Both the position numbers and the translations under genes were made by a program. From Emydura subglobosa (taxonomy: Eukaryota; Chordata; Testudines; Chelidae), in assembly GCA_007922225.1 (NCBI GenBank), contig ML679958.1, positions 60,288,862 to 60,352,861 on the forward strand: DNA of 64,000 nucleotides, written 5' to 3'. The stretch's first letter is position 1. The number at the start of each line of letters is the position of its first letter. The notes below the pieces were generated by a model. The model saw only the letters and a list, made by a program, of their open reading frames with translations. It did no database searches and was not told where the DNA came from. This document shows, in pieces, positions 34,754-44,400 of this stretch.

Positions 34754-35768
34754 TAGTGGTGTAACAAAACCCCAGAGTGCCCTGGGGCAAGAATAGGTTA
34801 GATACCTCCTTCCTGATTCCAAAATCTACAATTTTGCTTACCTTACAGAGTAAAGAGATTAATTCTGATCAGGTCCACTCAGCAAAGTGTTCTCACCCCA
34901 CACAGGCCCCTGAATGCCCCTCCCATCCACATATAACCCCAACAACCCTTGACCAGCCCCCACTTATCCTGACAGCCTCCCCACCCCACATCCCAGCAAC
35001 CTGACATATGTCCTGCTCACTGCAGCCACCAACACCTCAGCCCCAACATTCACCATTCACTTGCAACATTCTGGCCCCTAATCTACCCCACTGCCCCCCA
35101 ACATCTCCTATTCCCTCCTACAGTCTCCACAACTTAACCTATGACTCCTCAACATCCTTCACTCATCCCCAGCCCCTGCTCCCACAGTCCCCCAACATTC
35201 CCCACTCATCCTATAGCCCACCAATAACTCACTCCCAACCCCTCACCCACTGCTTCCAGAACCTTTCTGGCCATTCAATGGTGCCCCCTGGCTCAGCCCT
35301 TCACTCCCATCCTGGGCTACGGCAGCTCCTCCTGATCCCAGCCACCAAGTGGCTTCATTTGTTCCCATTGCCCACCCCACACTCACACAGCATGGGCCAA
35401 ATCTGATTGATGAGTAGCATTGCAACTTGATGCATGCGCTCACAGCGTCACTTAGGTTTTGGCTGAAGATCCTGCATGCCAAATTGAAACACCACACTCA
35501 AATTTGGCTTAGCTGTCCTCCTACCCCATCCTAATGGAAGAGTGGCCACTGGCCAGTTCAAACCTGAGTTATGCTGCAACCCCTCCACCCCTAGTCACAC
35601 CACCAGTGAAATCTGGCCAGATGGAAGGGCAGCACGGCCAAATTTGAATGAGTGGTGATGTGACCCCGCACACCATGTTAAGTGCTGGAGCATTGCTCCA
35701 TCTGGTTGGGCCCCCATAACCTTGCGGGCCCTGGTGTAACTGCACCAATGTCTGTAGCTATACCACTG
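34754..35768. mobile_element. hAT-like non-autonomous element with C-rich core
   Basis: The left end TAGTGGTGTAACAAAACC and the reversed right end CAGTGGTATAGCTACAGA are similar terminal repeats. The flanks CACCTCAC (34746..34753) and CACCTAAG (35769..35776) agree at six of eight bases, fitting an old hAT target duplication. Between about 34890 and 35400 the plus strand is strongly C-rich and G-poor, made of short phrases such as CCCCAACA, CCCACTCATCC and CAACATTC in imperfect tandem. This core explains the 132-codon open frame 35008..35406, which is Pro/Ser/His-rich and not a gene. Confidence 0.6.
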
Positions 35769-35776
35769 CACCTAAG

Positions 35777-36155
35777 TGAGATGAACAGGGCAGTTCATAC
35801 CCCTGAGAGCTATTGTTGCAGTCTCTCTGCAGACAGACCCATTCCCACGTGATTTATACTCACATTTTTGAGGTTTACTCTCCAAGTATGACATCTACAG
35901 CCCTACCTTTACTCTTAAGTTTGTTATGAGAGCTGAGATTCTGGAAACCAAGGTAATAGCTTTAGATTGCTGCCAGTACAATGCCTGGGCCTGTACCAAG
36001 TATTTCTGAGTTCTGATCCCATGTGCATTTATTTCTTAGGGGTTGCTGGGGCGGATGGTAAATCAGCACATAAACTGACCCATTATTTATCTGCATTACA
36101 GTACTGCCTAGAGACTTTGACCAACTCAGGGCCCCATTACACTAGGCACTGTACA
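35777..36155. other. intergenic between two transposons
   Basis: No gene was recognised. The end of this stretch (near 36130) reads CAGGGCCCCATTACACTAGG and CACTGTACATAG, which resembles part of the L2-like tail family in reverse. Harbinger A therefore probably inserted into an older repeat. Confidence 0.45.
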
Positions 36156-36164
36156 TAGTAACTG
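36156..36164 (+). repeat. left direct repeat flanking Harbinger A
   Basis: TAGTAACTG lies immediately before the left terminal repeat and recurs exactly at 40311..40319 immediately after the right terminal repeat. It looks like a 9-bp target duplication, longer than the 3 bp usual for PIF/Harbinger. Confidence 0.6.
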
Positions 36165-36619
36165 AGGGTATGTTTACACTGCGGAGTGAAGTTGATTTAT
36201 TTTAAATTGACTTTCATCCACCAAATTTTAGAAGTCAGAAGAGCATGATCACACCCTGCTCATTGCATCGGGGAATTGCGTCCCCACTAGCCACGCTTGG
36301 GTTGACAATCAAAGCATTGCACCGTGGGTAGCTATCCCACAGTGCAACTAGATGCTGAGGCTTTTGGGAAGGTTGTTATCCTCCCATGATGCAATGTGGT
36401 CCCTCTCCTTCCCTTCTTGTCCCAAACAAACAGACTAATGCTTTTATGTGCCTTTTTTTTCTGCCATGTGCATGCTGTTGCCGGAGAGGCATGGAGCCCA
36501 CTCAGCTCTGCACTATCAGAGCATCACAAATTTGTGAGCATCACAAATATCTCTTGACTTATCCTGCAGTATTTTTAAGGGCGAAACAGGAACCGCAGTG
36601 CGGAAAATTGTGATGTTTC

Positions 36620-37690
36620 TGAGGCCGCCCTGCTACAAGACATAGAGCAAAACAATTCACGTTTGCTGCAGGCTGTCATGCAACAACTTCAGTCAGTGGA
36701 GCACCAGTTCTGGTCCTGGTTAAAAAGCACTGACTGGTGGGACCACTTCATTATGAAGTGTGGGATGATGAACAGTGGCTGCAGAACTTTCATATGCAAA
36801 AGGCCACTTTCCTTGAACTATGCATAGAGCTGTCCCCAGCACTGCAGCATTTGAATACTCACTTGAGACCTGCTCTGACAGCGGAGAAGTGAGTGGTCAT
36901 CGCTCTGTAGAAACTGGCATCCTCAGACTGCTTCTGGTCAGTTGGGAATCAATTCGGAGTCAGGAAATCCACCGTGGGAGCTGCTGTCATGCAAGTGTGC
37001 AGGGCCATTAATAGACTTCTGCTACGAAGGGTAGTGACTTTGGGAAACATGCAGGACATAGTGGATGGGTTTGCCACAATGGGGTTCCCAAATGTTGGGG
37101 GGGAAGGGGGGGCGATAGATGGCACACATATCCCTATCTTAGCACCGAACCACCTTGCCACAGAGTACATAAACAGGAAGAGATACTTCTCAGTGGTGTT
37201 GCAGGCCCTTGTGGATCACAGGGGATGTTTCACCGACCTCAATGTGGGGTGGTCTGGAAAGGTGCATGACATGCGCATCTTTAGGAACTCAAGTCTGTTA
37301 AAAAAGATGCAGGCGAGCACTTTCTTCCCTGACCAAAAAATAAATATTGGGGATGTTGAAATGCCAATAGTTATCCTGGGTGATCCTGCCTACCCCTTGC
37401 TCCCCTGGCTAATGAAGCCCTACACCAGGCACCTGGATAGCGTGAAGGAGTGTTTCAATAATAAGCTCAGCAAGTGCAGAATGGTGGCGGAATGTGAATT
37501 TGGCCGTTTAAAAGCAAAATGGAGATGTCCACTTACTAGGCTTGACCTCAGTAAAAAAAAATCCCAGCAGTTATCTCTGCATGCTGTGTGCTCCATAATG
37601 TGTGTGAAACAAAGGGGGAAATGTTCCCCCAGGTTGGGTTGTGGAGGCTGATAGGCTAGCAGCAAATTTTGAGTAGCCAGATTCCAGTGC
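36620..37690 (+). pseudogene. Harbinger A transposase (HARBI1-like), broken
   Basis: This is a PIF/Harbinger DDE-type transposase, which cuts and rejoins the element's ends. The N-terminal part reads AALLQDIEQNNSRLLQAVMQ and STDWWDHF (from about 36625). A frameshift near 36765 leads to DEQWLQNFHMQKATF. In-frame stops follow at TGA 36890..36892 and TAG 36908..36910. From there the frame is open to 37651 with KSTVGAAVMQVCRAINRLLL, AIDGTHIPILAPNH (first catalytic Asp), GKVHDMRIFRNSSLL, VILGDPAYPLLPWLMKPYT (second Asp) and AECEFGRLKAKWR (Glu). A run of nine A (37553..37561) shifts the frame before the expected end, which in the next frame reads CCVLHNVCETKGEMF. All three catalytic residues survive, but the gene is broken. 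An AATAAA near 37870 may have been its polyadenylation signal. Confidence 0.88.
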
Positions 37691-38019
37691 TAAGCTGAGA
37701 GCCAATCACAGAGTGTTGTGCCTCAGGGAAGCATTGAAAAACTGTTTTTGGAATGAACCGTAGTAATGTATATCTCTGTCAGTGCTGTGCCTTTCTTTCC
37801 CATTCTCCACCCTTGCACCATCGGCCCCCTCCCCTTCATTCCCCACCAACAATCCCTAAGCTATGAATGAATAAAGACAGATGTTTTTTAAAGCAGAACA
37901 GTTTTATTCGTGACCCATTTCAATGGGGGGAAAGGAAGGTAAGTTAAAATTGTCATCAGGCTGCTTGGCCATCCAGAGCAAAGTGTGATTGTGCAAACAG
38001 CAATAATTGCTTGCAGTTC

Positions 38020-39921
38020 TTAAAGGGGCCATTGCCTCTTTCTGCTTGCCTCCACAGGAGTGGAGTGGAGCACGTACTGCACCCTGTTCATCCTCTTCCT
38101 AGAGCACTTGTGGGTGGGGGCTAATAAGAAACAGCTTGTTGGTTGAGCGTTTTGGAGGAGATACAGAGGGAGTCTGTCCTGCCGCTGCTCTTCCTGAAGC
38201 TCTACCAGATGCCTCAGCATGTCAGACTGATCCCTCATAATACGCAACATCTCCAGTTGCATTGCATGCTCCTGCTCCTGTGCTGATTTTCTGTGTTCCA
38301 TGTCTAGTTTTTCTGACAAGGACATCCTCCAGGCTCTGAGATCTGTGTCAGCAGCTGTGGAGGTGTTCATTAGTTCATTGAACATGTCATCCTGAGGTTT
38401 TTTTTTCCGCTTCCTAATCTGGGAAAGGCGCTCTGCAGGAGAACAAGATGGGGTGAAGGCCAAGGTGTCCACTGTAAGGCGAACAAAGCACAAAGTTGCT
38501 ATTGTTAGCTGACCCAATGGAGTAAAAATGTTACAATGTAAAAAGAACTCCCTTTCATATTCACAAGGCGAAACCAGATCCGCATTCCAATCTGTACGTA
38601 TTGCATGGGTCGGAGTGGCATTCCAGACATGGTAAGTAAGGGGCCCTTGCATCTATTATAGTGAGGTCTCAGTAACATTAAATTCCCCAAACCACACTTA
38701 TTTAAGCAAGGAGAAGGATCATTGGGCTCCCCTTTACCATCCCAAAGACCAGTTTGGGAGGATATGGTCAAAACAGATTAGAGGAGGCTGTGGGTGAAGT
38801 GTTGCTGGAGAAAAGATAGGGCAACCAGTTCTTGGACCCATAATGCCATACAAACAATACCATGACTAGGGAATTGTCCGTGTAGGGGCCTAGGGACACT
38901 GTCCACAGCAGGGAAATAAGACGCAGTGACTATATTGGTCGGGTACTGTAAACTTGCGCTATCTTCCCTAGGTGACCATGTGTGATATCAGTCTCCTGAG
39001 GGTAATGCAGGAGGAAAGGGGAGATTTGCTGCAAGCACTGGGGTACAGGCCCAGCCTTTATGCTGCTATGCTGTGTTCCGCGATGATGCCTGCTCATTTA
39101 ATAGCAGAGTGGTGGGGTAAAGTTTCCTATCATGGCAGAAGAAATAAGGCTGCCTGCCCCAGAAACCTTCTGGAAAGGATTGCAGAGTATCTACATGAAA
39201 GTTTCCTTGAAATATCCACAGAGGATTCTTGGAGCATCCCTGTGTAAATAAATAGTCTGTTCTGGGGGTAACCCTCTGCTGAAGTTTACCAACACCCAGG
39301 AAGCCCATCTCATCAAAAGCACAAACTCCTTTTCTCCCAAAAATAAGAAGCTGGACTGGGGACATAACCACAGAAATTAGATTTTCTATACACACTCACC
39401 AGATGTGTCTTCCCCTGCATCTCGGTCAGTACCGCTGTCCTGTGTACGGCTGGGCTGCTCTGGGGTAACGAACAGGTCCTGGCTTATAGGGAGAATGGAT
39501 ACCCTGCTCTCCTGCCCCCTGTTCTCCTCCTCCTCCTCCACAGAATCCTCCTAATTCATTCTGGACTGTGATTCTTCGGAGGTATTGATGCTGCATGGTG
39601 GCACAGTGGTGGGGTCACCACCAAGAATCTCATGCAGCTCCTCATAAAAGCAGCACATCTTCAGTGACGAGCCAGAACGACTGTTGGCCTCCCTAGTTTT
39701 CTGATATGTCTGCCTCAGCTCTTTGATTTTAACGCAGCACTGCTGCGTATCCTGTTGTGGCCCTTCTCCACAATACCACATGATATCTTCTCATGGATAT
39801 CTAAATTTCTTTTGCTGGCTCGGAGCTGAGCCAGAACAGACTCTTTGCCCCACAGGCTGATTAGATCCCAGACCTCAGATCAACTCCATTCTGGAGCACG
39901 TTTGGGGTGTGCAGTCGCCAT
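38020..39921 (-). pseudogene. Harbinger A Myb/SANT-like partner gene, broken
   Basis: This is a two-exon accessory gene of the transposon, of the Myb/SANT-like (MSANTD-type) family, which binds DNA. Exon 1 (39400..39921) starts with ATG at 39921: MATAHPKRAPEWS, a TGA stop, then SEVWDLISLWGKESVLAQLR of the SANT fold. After a frameshift near 39745 come CCVKIKELRQTYQKTREANS, YEELHEILGGDPTTVPP, a TAG stop (39551..39553) and an acidic Glu-rich stretch. The donor is CTG|GTGAGT. Exon 2 (38020..38471, acceptor TTACAG) is fully open: AFTPSCSPAERLSQIRKRKK (basic, possible nuclear signal), then a charged coiled coil from LSEKLDMEHRKSAQEQEHAM to MLRHLVELQEEQRQ. Both exons agree on a phase-1 intron. Two stops and one frameshift make it a pseudogene. 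Confidence 0.85.
38972..39247 (+). CDS. third frame of Harbinger A, unknown function
   Basis: This 91-codon open frame lies on the transposase strand, inside the intron of the minus-strand partner gene. It reads DISLLRVMQEERGDLLQALG near the start, then WWGKVSYHGRRNKAACPRN and EYLHESFLEISTEDSWSIP. Harbinger B has a related frame at the same relative place and strand (10621..10930). I count roughly 60 per cent identity over the last 40 residues, by eye. I recognise no domain, and it has no signal peptide or membrane segment. It could be a separate small protein or a downstream exon of the transposase transcript; chance conservation by common descent of a recent element is the main alternative. 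The host shows no sign of using it. Confidence 0.4.
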   Translation: MTMCDISLLRVMQEERGDLLQALGYRPSLYAAMLCSAMMPAHLIAEWWGKVSYHGRRNKAACPRNLLERIAEYLHESFLEISTEDSWSIPV

Positions 39922-40310
39922 GAGCAGTTCAGCTACAAAGCTCTCTCCATGCTGACAAAACAGGAAATGGGAATTCAATATTTCCTGGGGCTTGAGGGGA
40001 GGAGCTATTTCCTGTTTACGTGGTCACGGTACAGCAGAGCAGGAATGTCCAGAGCAGTCACAACATAGCATAATGGGATCCCTCCCGAAGGTCAATGGTG
40101 TTGATTTCTGTTGCACTCTGCCTACGTTGATGCTGATTCGATGCACAGATTTTGACTTCAGCGCTATGCCACTTGCGGAGGTGGTTTTATTAAGTCGAAT
40201 TTTACCGCAATTTAGGTCGGCAGAACTAACGTGACAGTGGAGATGCATACTTTATGGGCTCAATGTAAGCCGCCTTATGTCGACCTATACTGTCAGTGTA
40301 GACCAGGCCT

Positions 40311-40319
40311 TAGTAACTG
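40311..40319 (+). repeat. right direct repeat flanking Harbinger A
   Basis: TAGTAACTG lies directly after the right terminal repeat (ending GTGTAGACCAGGCCT) and is identical to 36156..36164. Confidence 0.6.
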
Positions 40320-40375
40320 GACAAGTCTGCCCTAGATACTGAGGGCTGGATCCTGCAAACACATCGGCAGGGTGA

Positions 40376-40388
40376 CCCCCCCCCCCCC
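40376..40388 (+). repeat. C13 homopolymer
   Basis: A run of thirteen C between GGTGA and ATCC lies just upstream of the ITM2B CpG island. Its length is prone to sequencing error. Confidence 0.8.
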
Positions 40389-40814
40389 ATCCAAACAGGG
40401 CTTTGTGCAGCCTCAAGGGCCTCCCACACGCAGATTCATGTGCAGGCAGGGCCTAAAACACAATATTTAACAAGCGGATGGGTCGGGGAGCGGCGACAGC
40501 AACAAGGGACTGCTCCAAAGCAGCCGAGCTGAGGGTCGGCTACATGTGGACGTCGGAAGCTAGGGGGCAGCAACAAGAATCCCACCTGGGTTTCCTCTCT
40601 AGGGATCAAACTACAGCCCAGGAGAGAAGCCCCCTAAGCCCAGCCCCCGGAGGAAGCGGCAGGGAGAAGAGTCCGCAGTTCGGGCTCAGCAGCGCAGGAC
40701 GCCGCTAATATCGCCGAGTCCCGCTCCCTGCCCGCCCGGCGCGGCCCCTGCGGCTGCGCAGCGCTCTGCCTGAGCCGGCCGGGCCTGCCCCGAGCTGTCC
40801 GCGTCCGCCCGGTA

Positions 40815-40830
40815 CCGCCCCGCCCCGCCT
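40815..40830 (+). promoter_or_regulatory. overlapping GC boxes (Sp1-type)
   Basis: CCGCCCCGCCCCGCCT contains two overlapping CCGCCCC motifs, the reverse of the Sp1 site GGGGCGG, about 180 bp upstream of the ITM2B ATG. They probably act as core promoter elements in this TATA-less CpG-island promoter. Binding is inferred from the motif. Confidence 0.55.
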
Positions 40831-41005
40831 CCTTCCTCCGCCAGTGCCCTGCGCCTCCGCCGGAGTCGGGACTGGGAGGGGAGCTGGAGGGTCCGACAGC
40901 CAGCACCGGCCCGGGGCTGCGTTGAAGCCCGTTAGCCCAGGCTCGCTCGCTCGCTCGCGCTCCGTGTACTCCCCGCCTGAGTCGTGCGGGCGGCCGGCCG
41001 CAGTC

Positions 41006-41104
41006 ATGGTGAAAGTGTCGTTTAACTCCGCCTTGGCGCAGAAGGAGGCCGCCAAGAAGGACGAGGAGAACAGCCAGGTGCTCATCCTGGGCCCGGACGC
41101 CAAG
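41006..41104 (+). CDS. ITM2B: ITM2B coding exon 1 (BRI2, cytosolic N-terminus)
   Basis: This is the first coding exon of integral membrane protein 2B (BRI2), a type II single-pass protein of the secretory pathway. Its BRICHOS domain acts as a chaperone, and furin releases a short C-terminal peptide; it also binds APP and limits amyloid production (family knowledge). The 33 codons read MVKVSFNSALAQKEAAKKDE then ENSQVLILGPDAK, close to chicken (MVKVSFNSALAHKEA) and human (MVKVTFNSALAQKEA). The ATG has a good context (G at -3, G at +4). The exon ends in AAG|GTGAGT at phase 0. Residues 1-33 are the cytosolic tail. Exons 2, 3 and 4 follow downstream, giving 182 of about 265 residues; the rest of BRICHOS and the furin site lie beyond the window. 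Confidence 0.97.
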
Positions 41105-41223
41105 GTGAGTGCGGCGCCACTGCCGCCCCAGCTGCGCGGCTCCGGGGGTGGACGATTGATCCATCGCCTCACATTGGCGTGTGCGACCCAGAGAGGTGTC
41201 GGCGGGGGGGGGGCGGATTATAT

Positions 41224-41323
41224 NNNNNNNNNNNNNNNNNNNNNNNNNNNNNNNNNNNNNNNNNNNNNNNNNNNNNNNNNNNNNNNNNNNNNNNNNNNNN
41301 NNNNNNNNNNNNNNNNNNNNNNN
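41224..41323. other. assembly gap, 100 N
   Basis: Exactly 100 N, a placeholder for a gap of unknown true length, lies in ITM2B intron 1 about 120 bp after exon 1. It is bordered by G-runs on both sides (a run of ten G near 41204 and seven G at 41324), so the missing part is probably GC-rich or G-repetitive. Confidence 0.98.
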
Positions 41324-41420
41324 GGGGGGGCGGGCGAGTGGAGAAGCAGGAGCTGCAAAGCTCTGGCCGGATCAGGCTTCTAAAATGGCTGACGTGAGAA
41401 GCAGCTCGCAGCGGTCCCGT

Positions 41421-44400
41421 TTCCCAGCACTTTGGGTTTGTCGTAGCCCGACAGCGCTTGGATGACGGCCAACTTGGCTTTTGTGCGGCTTGCTTCTGCT
41501 TTTCTGGTGGCCTGTCCGGCTCCGTAGTTCAAGTTAACTAGGGGGACAGGACTGCAAAGGGCTGCAGCTGGTTTCTTCTTGTTTAGGAGCAGCGTAGTTA
41601 GCCCTCGGAAAAGCCCTGTTCGGTTGAGTCCGTCCCTCTGCAAATGCAGGCTATACTAGTTCAGGGATAGAGGACGAAATTGATCTCAAGCTACATTTCA
41701 TTGTAGCCAAATGTCTTTTCTGCAATAGGGCAAAAGTGAGGAGGTTAGGATGTCTTTTGTGTTTGATCAGTTACAAAATATTAACAGCTTGGATAGAAAA
41801 AACACAGGTTACCAGCTATAATAAACACACTTAGTGCCCTGCAAGACACAGGATGAGACATTAATCCACCTGATGACAATCAAATGAAGTGTGTTAGAGC
41901 ACCTTGATAAATCTGAGAAATTGCTTGGGGAAAGGTGTTTACTCCTTTTTTTTATGATGGTGGAACTGTTCTTGGAGATCTGCTTACATTTCTGCCCTAT
42001 CTTAATTTCAGAGCCTTACATTTCTATGTTAACATTTGTTTGTTTTATTTAACCATGTGCAAAGTTTCAGCCCAGATAGCCACAAACAAAGAACAAAATG
42101 CAGTCTGGCAAGTTTTCAAGTTACTGAAATGCAAAACTATACAGTGCATAAAGGTCCTGGCTTTTTTAACACTACTGTAATTAAAAACTGTTTTAATTAA
42201 AACAAAATTTGCAAAGGTATAGGTCATTTTAAACACTTAAAGCTGTGATAGAGATGTTTAAAAATTGCATATTGTACATAATCATAAGTCTCTTTCAGTT
42301 AAACCTAAGTATACATAAGTATTTTTCAGTTTTCACTTGCTTTTGTAACCTTTTGTGCATCACGCATCCAAATTGTGTACTTGGTCTGTTGGGCAATATA
42401 CTATTTTATTAGTTTTTCTAAACCTGTATAATTGTTTGTTTAAGAAAATATTTGGGGTACAAATTAAGGGGTCAGTCTTACAGGTCCTTTCTCAGGCAAA
42501 ACCTCTGAGGTGAAATCCTACCCTGTTGAAGTCAGTGGGAGTTTTCAAATTGACTTGAATGGGGCAAGTGTGTGTTCCTGTGGGATTTAGTACTTTCAGC
42601 TGAGTACAGTATAGGATTAGACCTTAATTTTGCTCAGTTTTTATTATTGTATTGTTTATCTGGAAATAGAAACTGCAAACATTTACTAAACAGATTAAAA
42701 GGTTGTCTAGTTTCACTGTAGCTGCTTATAAGTTCCTCTGCTGTTAGCAGATGTACTGGTGCTGCCCAGATCTCTGCCTGACCAGAACTTAAAAAACAGC
42801 CCTAAAATAGAATGCTTGGAATGGATGCTGTGTACAGGCAATAACTCCAGCAGCAAATGAGCACTCTTAAGGAATGGTGGAGCTTTGAATCTGTCCTGGA
42901 TGCACTTTTGTTAGTTGCCAAAACTGGTCCCAGCTCTGGTTCCCATGCTCTGGTATGCCTCAAGGAATTCTCCTGAAATGGCCCTTTTCAAGCATGTGTG
43001 TTTGAAAGCAGAAGTAAAAGAAAAAAAATTCAAGTACAGTTCAGTTATCTGAGGCTCTGGGAGAGGAAGTTATCTTACACCACCCATGGACTTGTCAGTC
43101 TTGAGATAAATGCTGTTTTGTAACTGAAACTCCCACAGAATGTAAGAACCATCACAAATCTCACCATCTTATGCTCACACACCTTCAACCTTGTCATCTT
43201 TACTATAAACACAGCAATATACACATTAAAACATTACCAACTCAAACCATACCAAAACAAAGCCACACTGCACAGAATTCTCTCTGTGGAGGGAGAACAA
43301 ACCACATGTGACTGGTATTGGTCACATTGTTTAATGCACCGCTGGAAGCCGTTTAGTTACTAAGGAGATGAGAACATATATATTAAGCCAGTCTTTCATA
43401 ATGTAGTAAGGTTCTTCTGTAGCATTGTCTGGAAACCCAAGTACAGACCTAAAATATATGCTACTTTACATTTTTATTGTGAAAATGACCTTGGAAACAT
43501 TCTGGTCTCAGGTTTTAAAATAAATAAATAAGGAATGGGAAAGTGGAAGAAGTTTGGCAGAATTAAGCATATCTAATTGCATGGTGAGAATTTACCCTAA
43601 GACTTCAAGGAGAGAAGATAGCAAACCAGATAGTCTTCATATACAAAGTCAGATCCTCTGGTCTGACCAAAAGTGACAAAGGCTGAAGCAGGGGGGAGTG
43701 TAGGTACACAAAGGTGACATAAAACTCACTTTTGCATTGCCTTGCTGCATGCCATCTTCATCACAATGTATTGGAACAGCTCTCTGCCTCAGCTGTATGT
43801 TATTGCAAGATCACCATTGGGGTAATCCTCCCTGGGCTGGTTATACAGGATTTACAACCAAAGTATGCTGGCAGTGTGGCACAAAAGAGCTAAAGCAAAC
43901 CTGAGAATCTGGCCAATAACCTCTGAAGAAGAGAATGATGAGAAATGTAGTTGCAGGAGATGGCAGAGGGGAGAGTGAGAGTATAAATTTCTATTTAAAA
44001 GAACTTTTTATTGAACTTCTCTTACAGAAGAGACCATATGGTAATGCTTTTACAATAATGTGTTTGAACTTGTTAAAATTTTGCTTTATTTATTGATATT
44101 ACAAGTCAAAAGTACTAATCCCTGTGTCTGCATAGTTATCACTCAAGATATTATTTTGGAATTGCAAAAATGACTCCCTATTTAAAGCAGCTGGAAGCAT
44201 TAAATTCTGTGCCTCTGACTTAAGAACCAAACTCTTCGATTTGGGCTGAAATTTCTCCTGCTGTAGTCTTAGCCAAAAGCCAGCATATTTTTAGTGCAGA
44301 TTCCCACACTACATTTAATTCTCCCCCTTGCTCGTGTACAGTACAATAGGGTCTTTCATTACATGACTTCACAAGATCCAAAGTGTGGATAAACATTTAA

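Larger units (their letters stand above)
36165..40310 (+). mobile_element. Harbinger A: near-complete PIF/Harbinger transposon
   Basis: This is a 4.1-kb autonomous-type DNA transposon. The terminal repeats are AGGGTATGTTTACACTG on the left and AGGCCTGGTCTACACTG reversed on the right (12 of 17 bases identical). It carries a DDE transposase on the plus strand (about 36620..37690) and a two-exon Myb/SANT-like partner on the minus strand (38020..39921), convergent. In known PIF/Harbinger systems the partner binds the ends and helps bring the transposase into the nucleus (family knowledge). A third frame lies in the partner's intron. Both main genes carry stops and frameshifts, so the copy is dead but young enough to read. 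The small MITEs of this window share its CTACACT-type ends and were probably moved by relatives of it. Confidence 0.9.
40480..41420 (+). promoter_or_regulatory. ITM2B: CpG-island promoter and first-intron start of ITM2B
   Basis: This CpG-dense, GC-rich block surrounds the ITM2B start codon at 41006. It contains overlapping GC boxes at 40815..40830 and a GCTC repeat in the putative 5' UTR at 40941..40958. No TATA box was seen. This fits a broadly expressed gene. The island continues into intron 1 and is cut by the assembly gap, so its right limit is uncertain. Long open frames on both strands here are due to GC content. Confidence 0.8.

Noticed and set aside
35008..35406. 132-codon Pro/Ser/His-rich frame
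   Set aside because: It is produced by a C-rich, G-poor tandem repeat inside a hAT-like element, with no start context or homologous protein.
36974..37651. 225-codon frame considered as an intact or domesticated HARBI1-like gene
   Set aside because: The transposase clearly starts upstream, with a frameshift and two stops before this ATG, and the C-terminus is lost by a frameshift in an A-run. It also lies within intact terminal repeats, so it is a dead transposon gene and not a domesticated one.
40634..41383. Long frames on both strands around ITM2B exon 1, one running through the N gap
   Set aside because: They are due to high GC content and the unread Ns. ITM2B exon 1 with its donor site explains the only conserved peptide.
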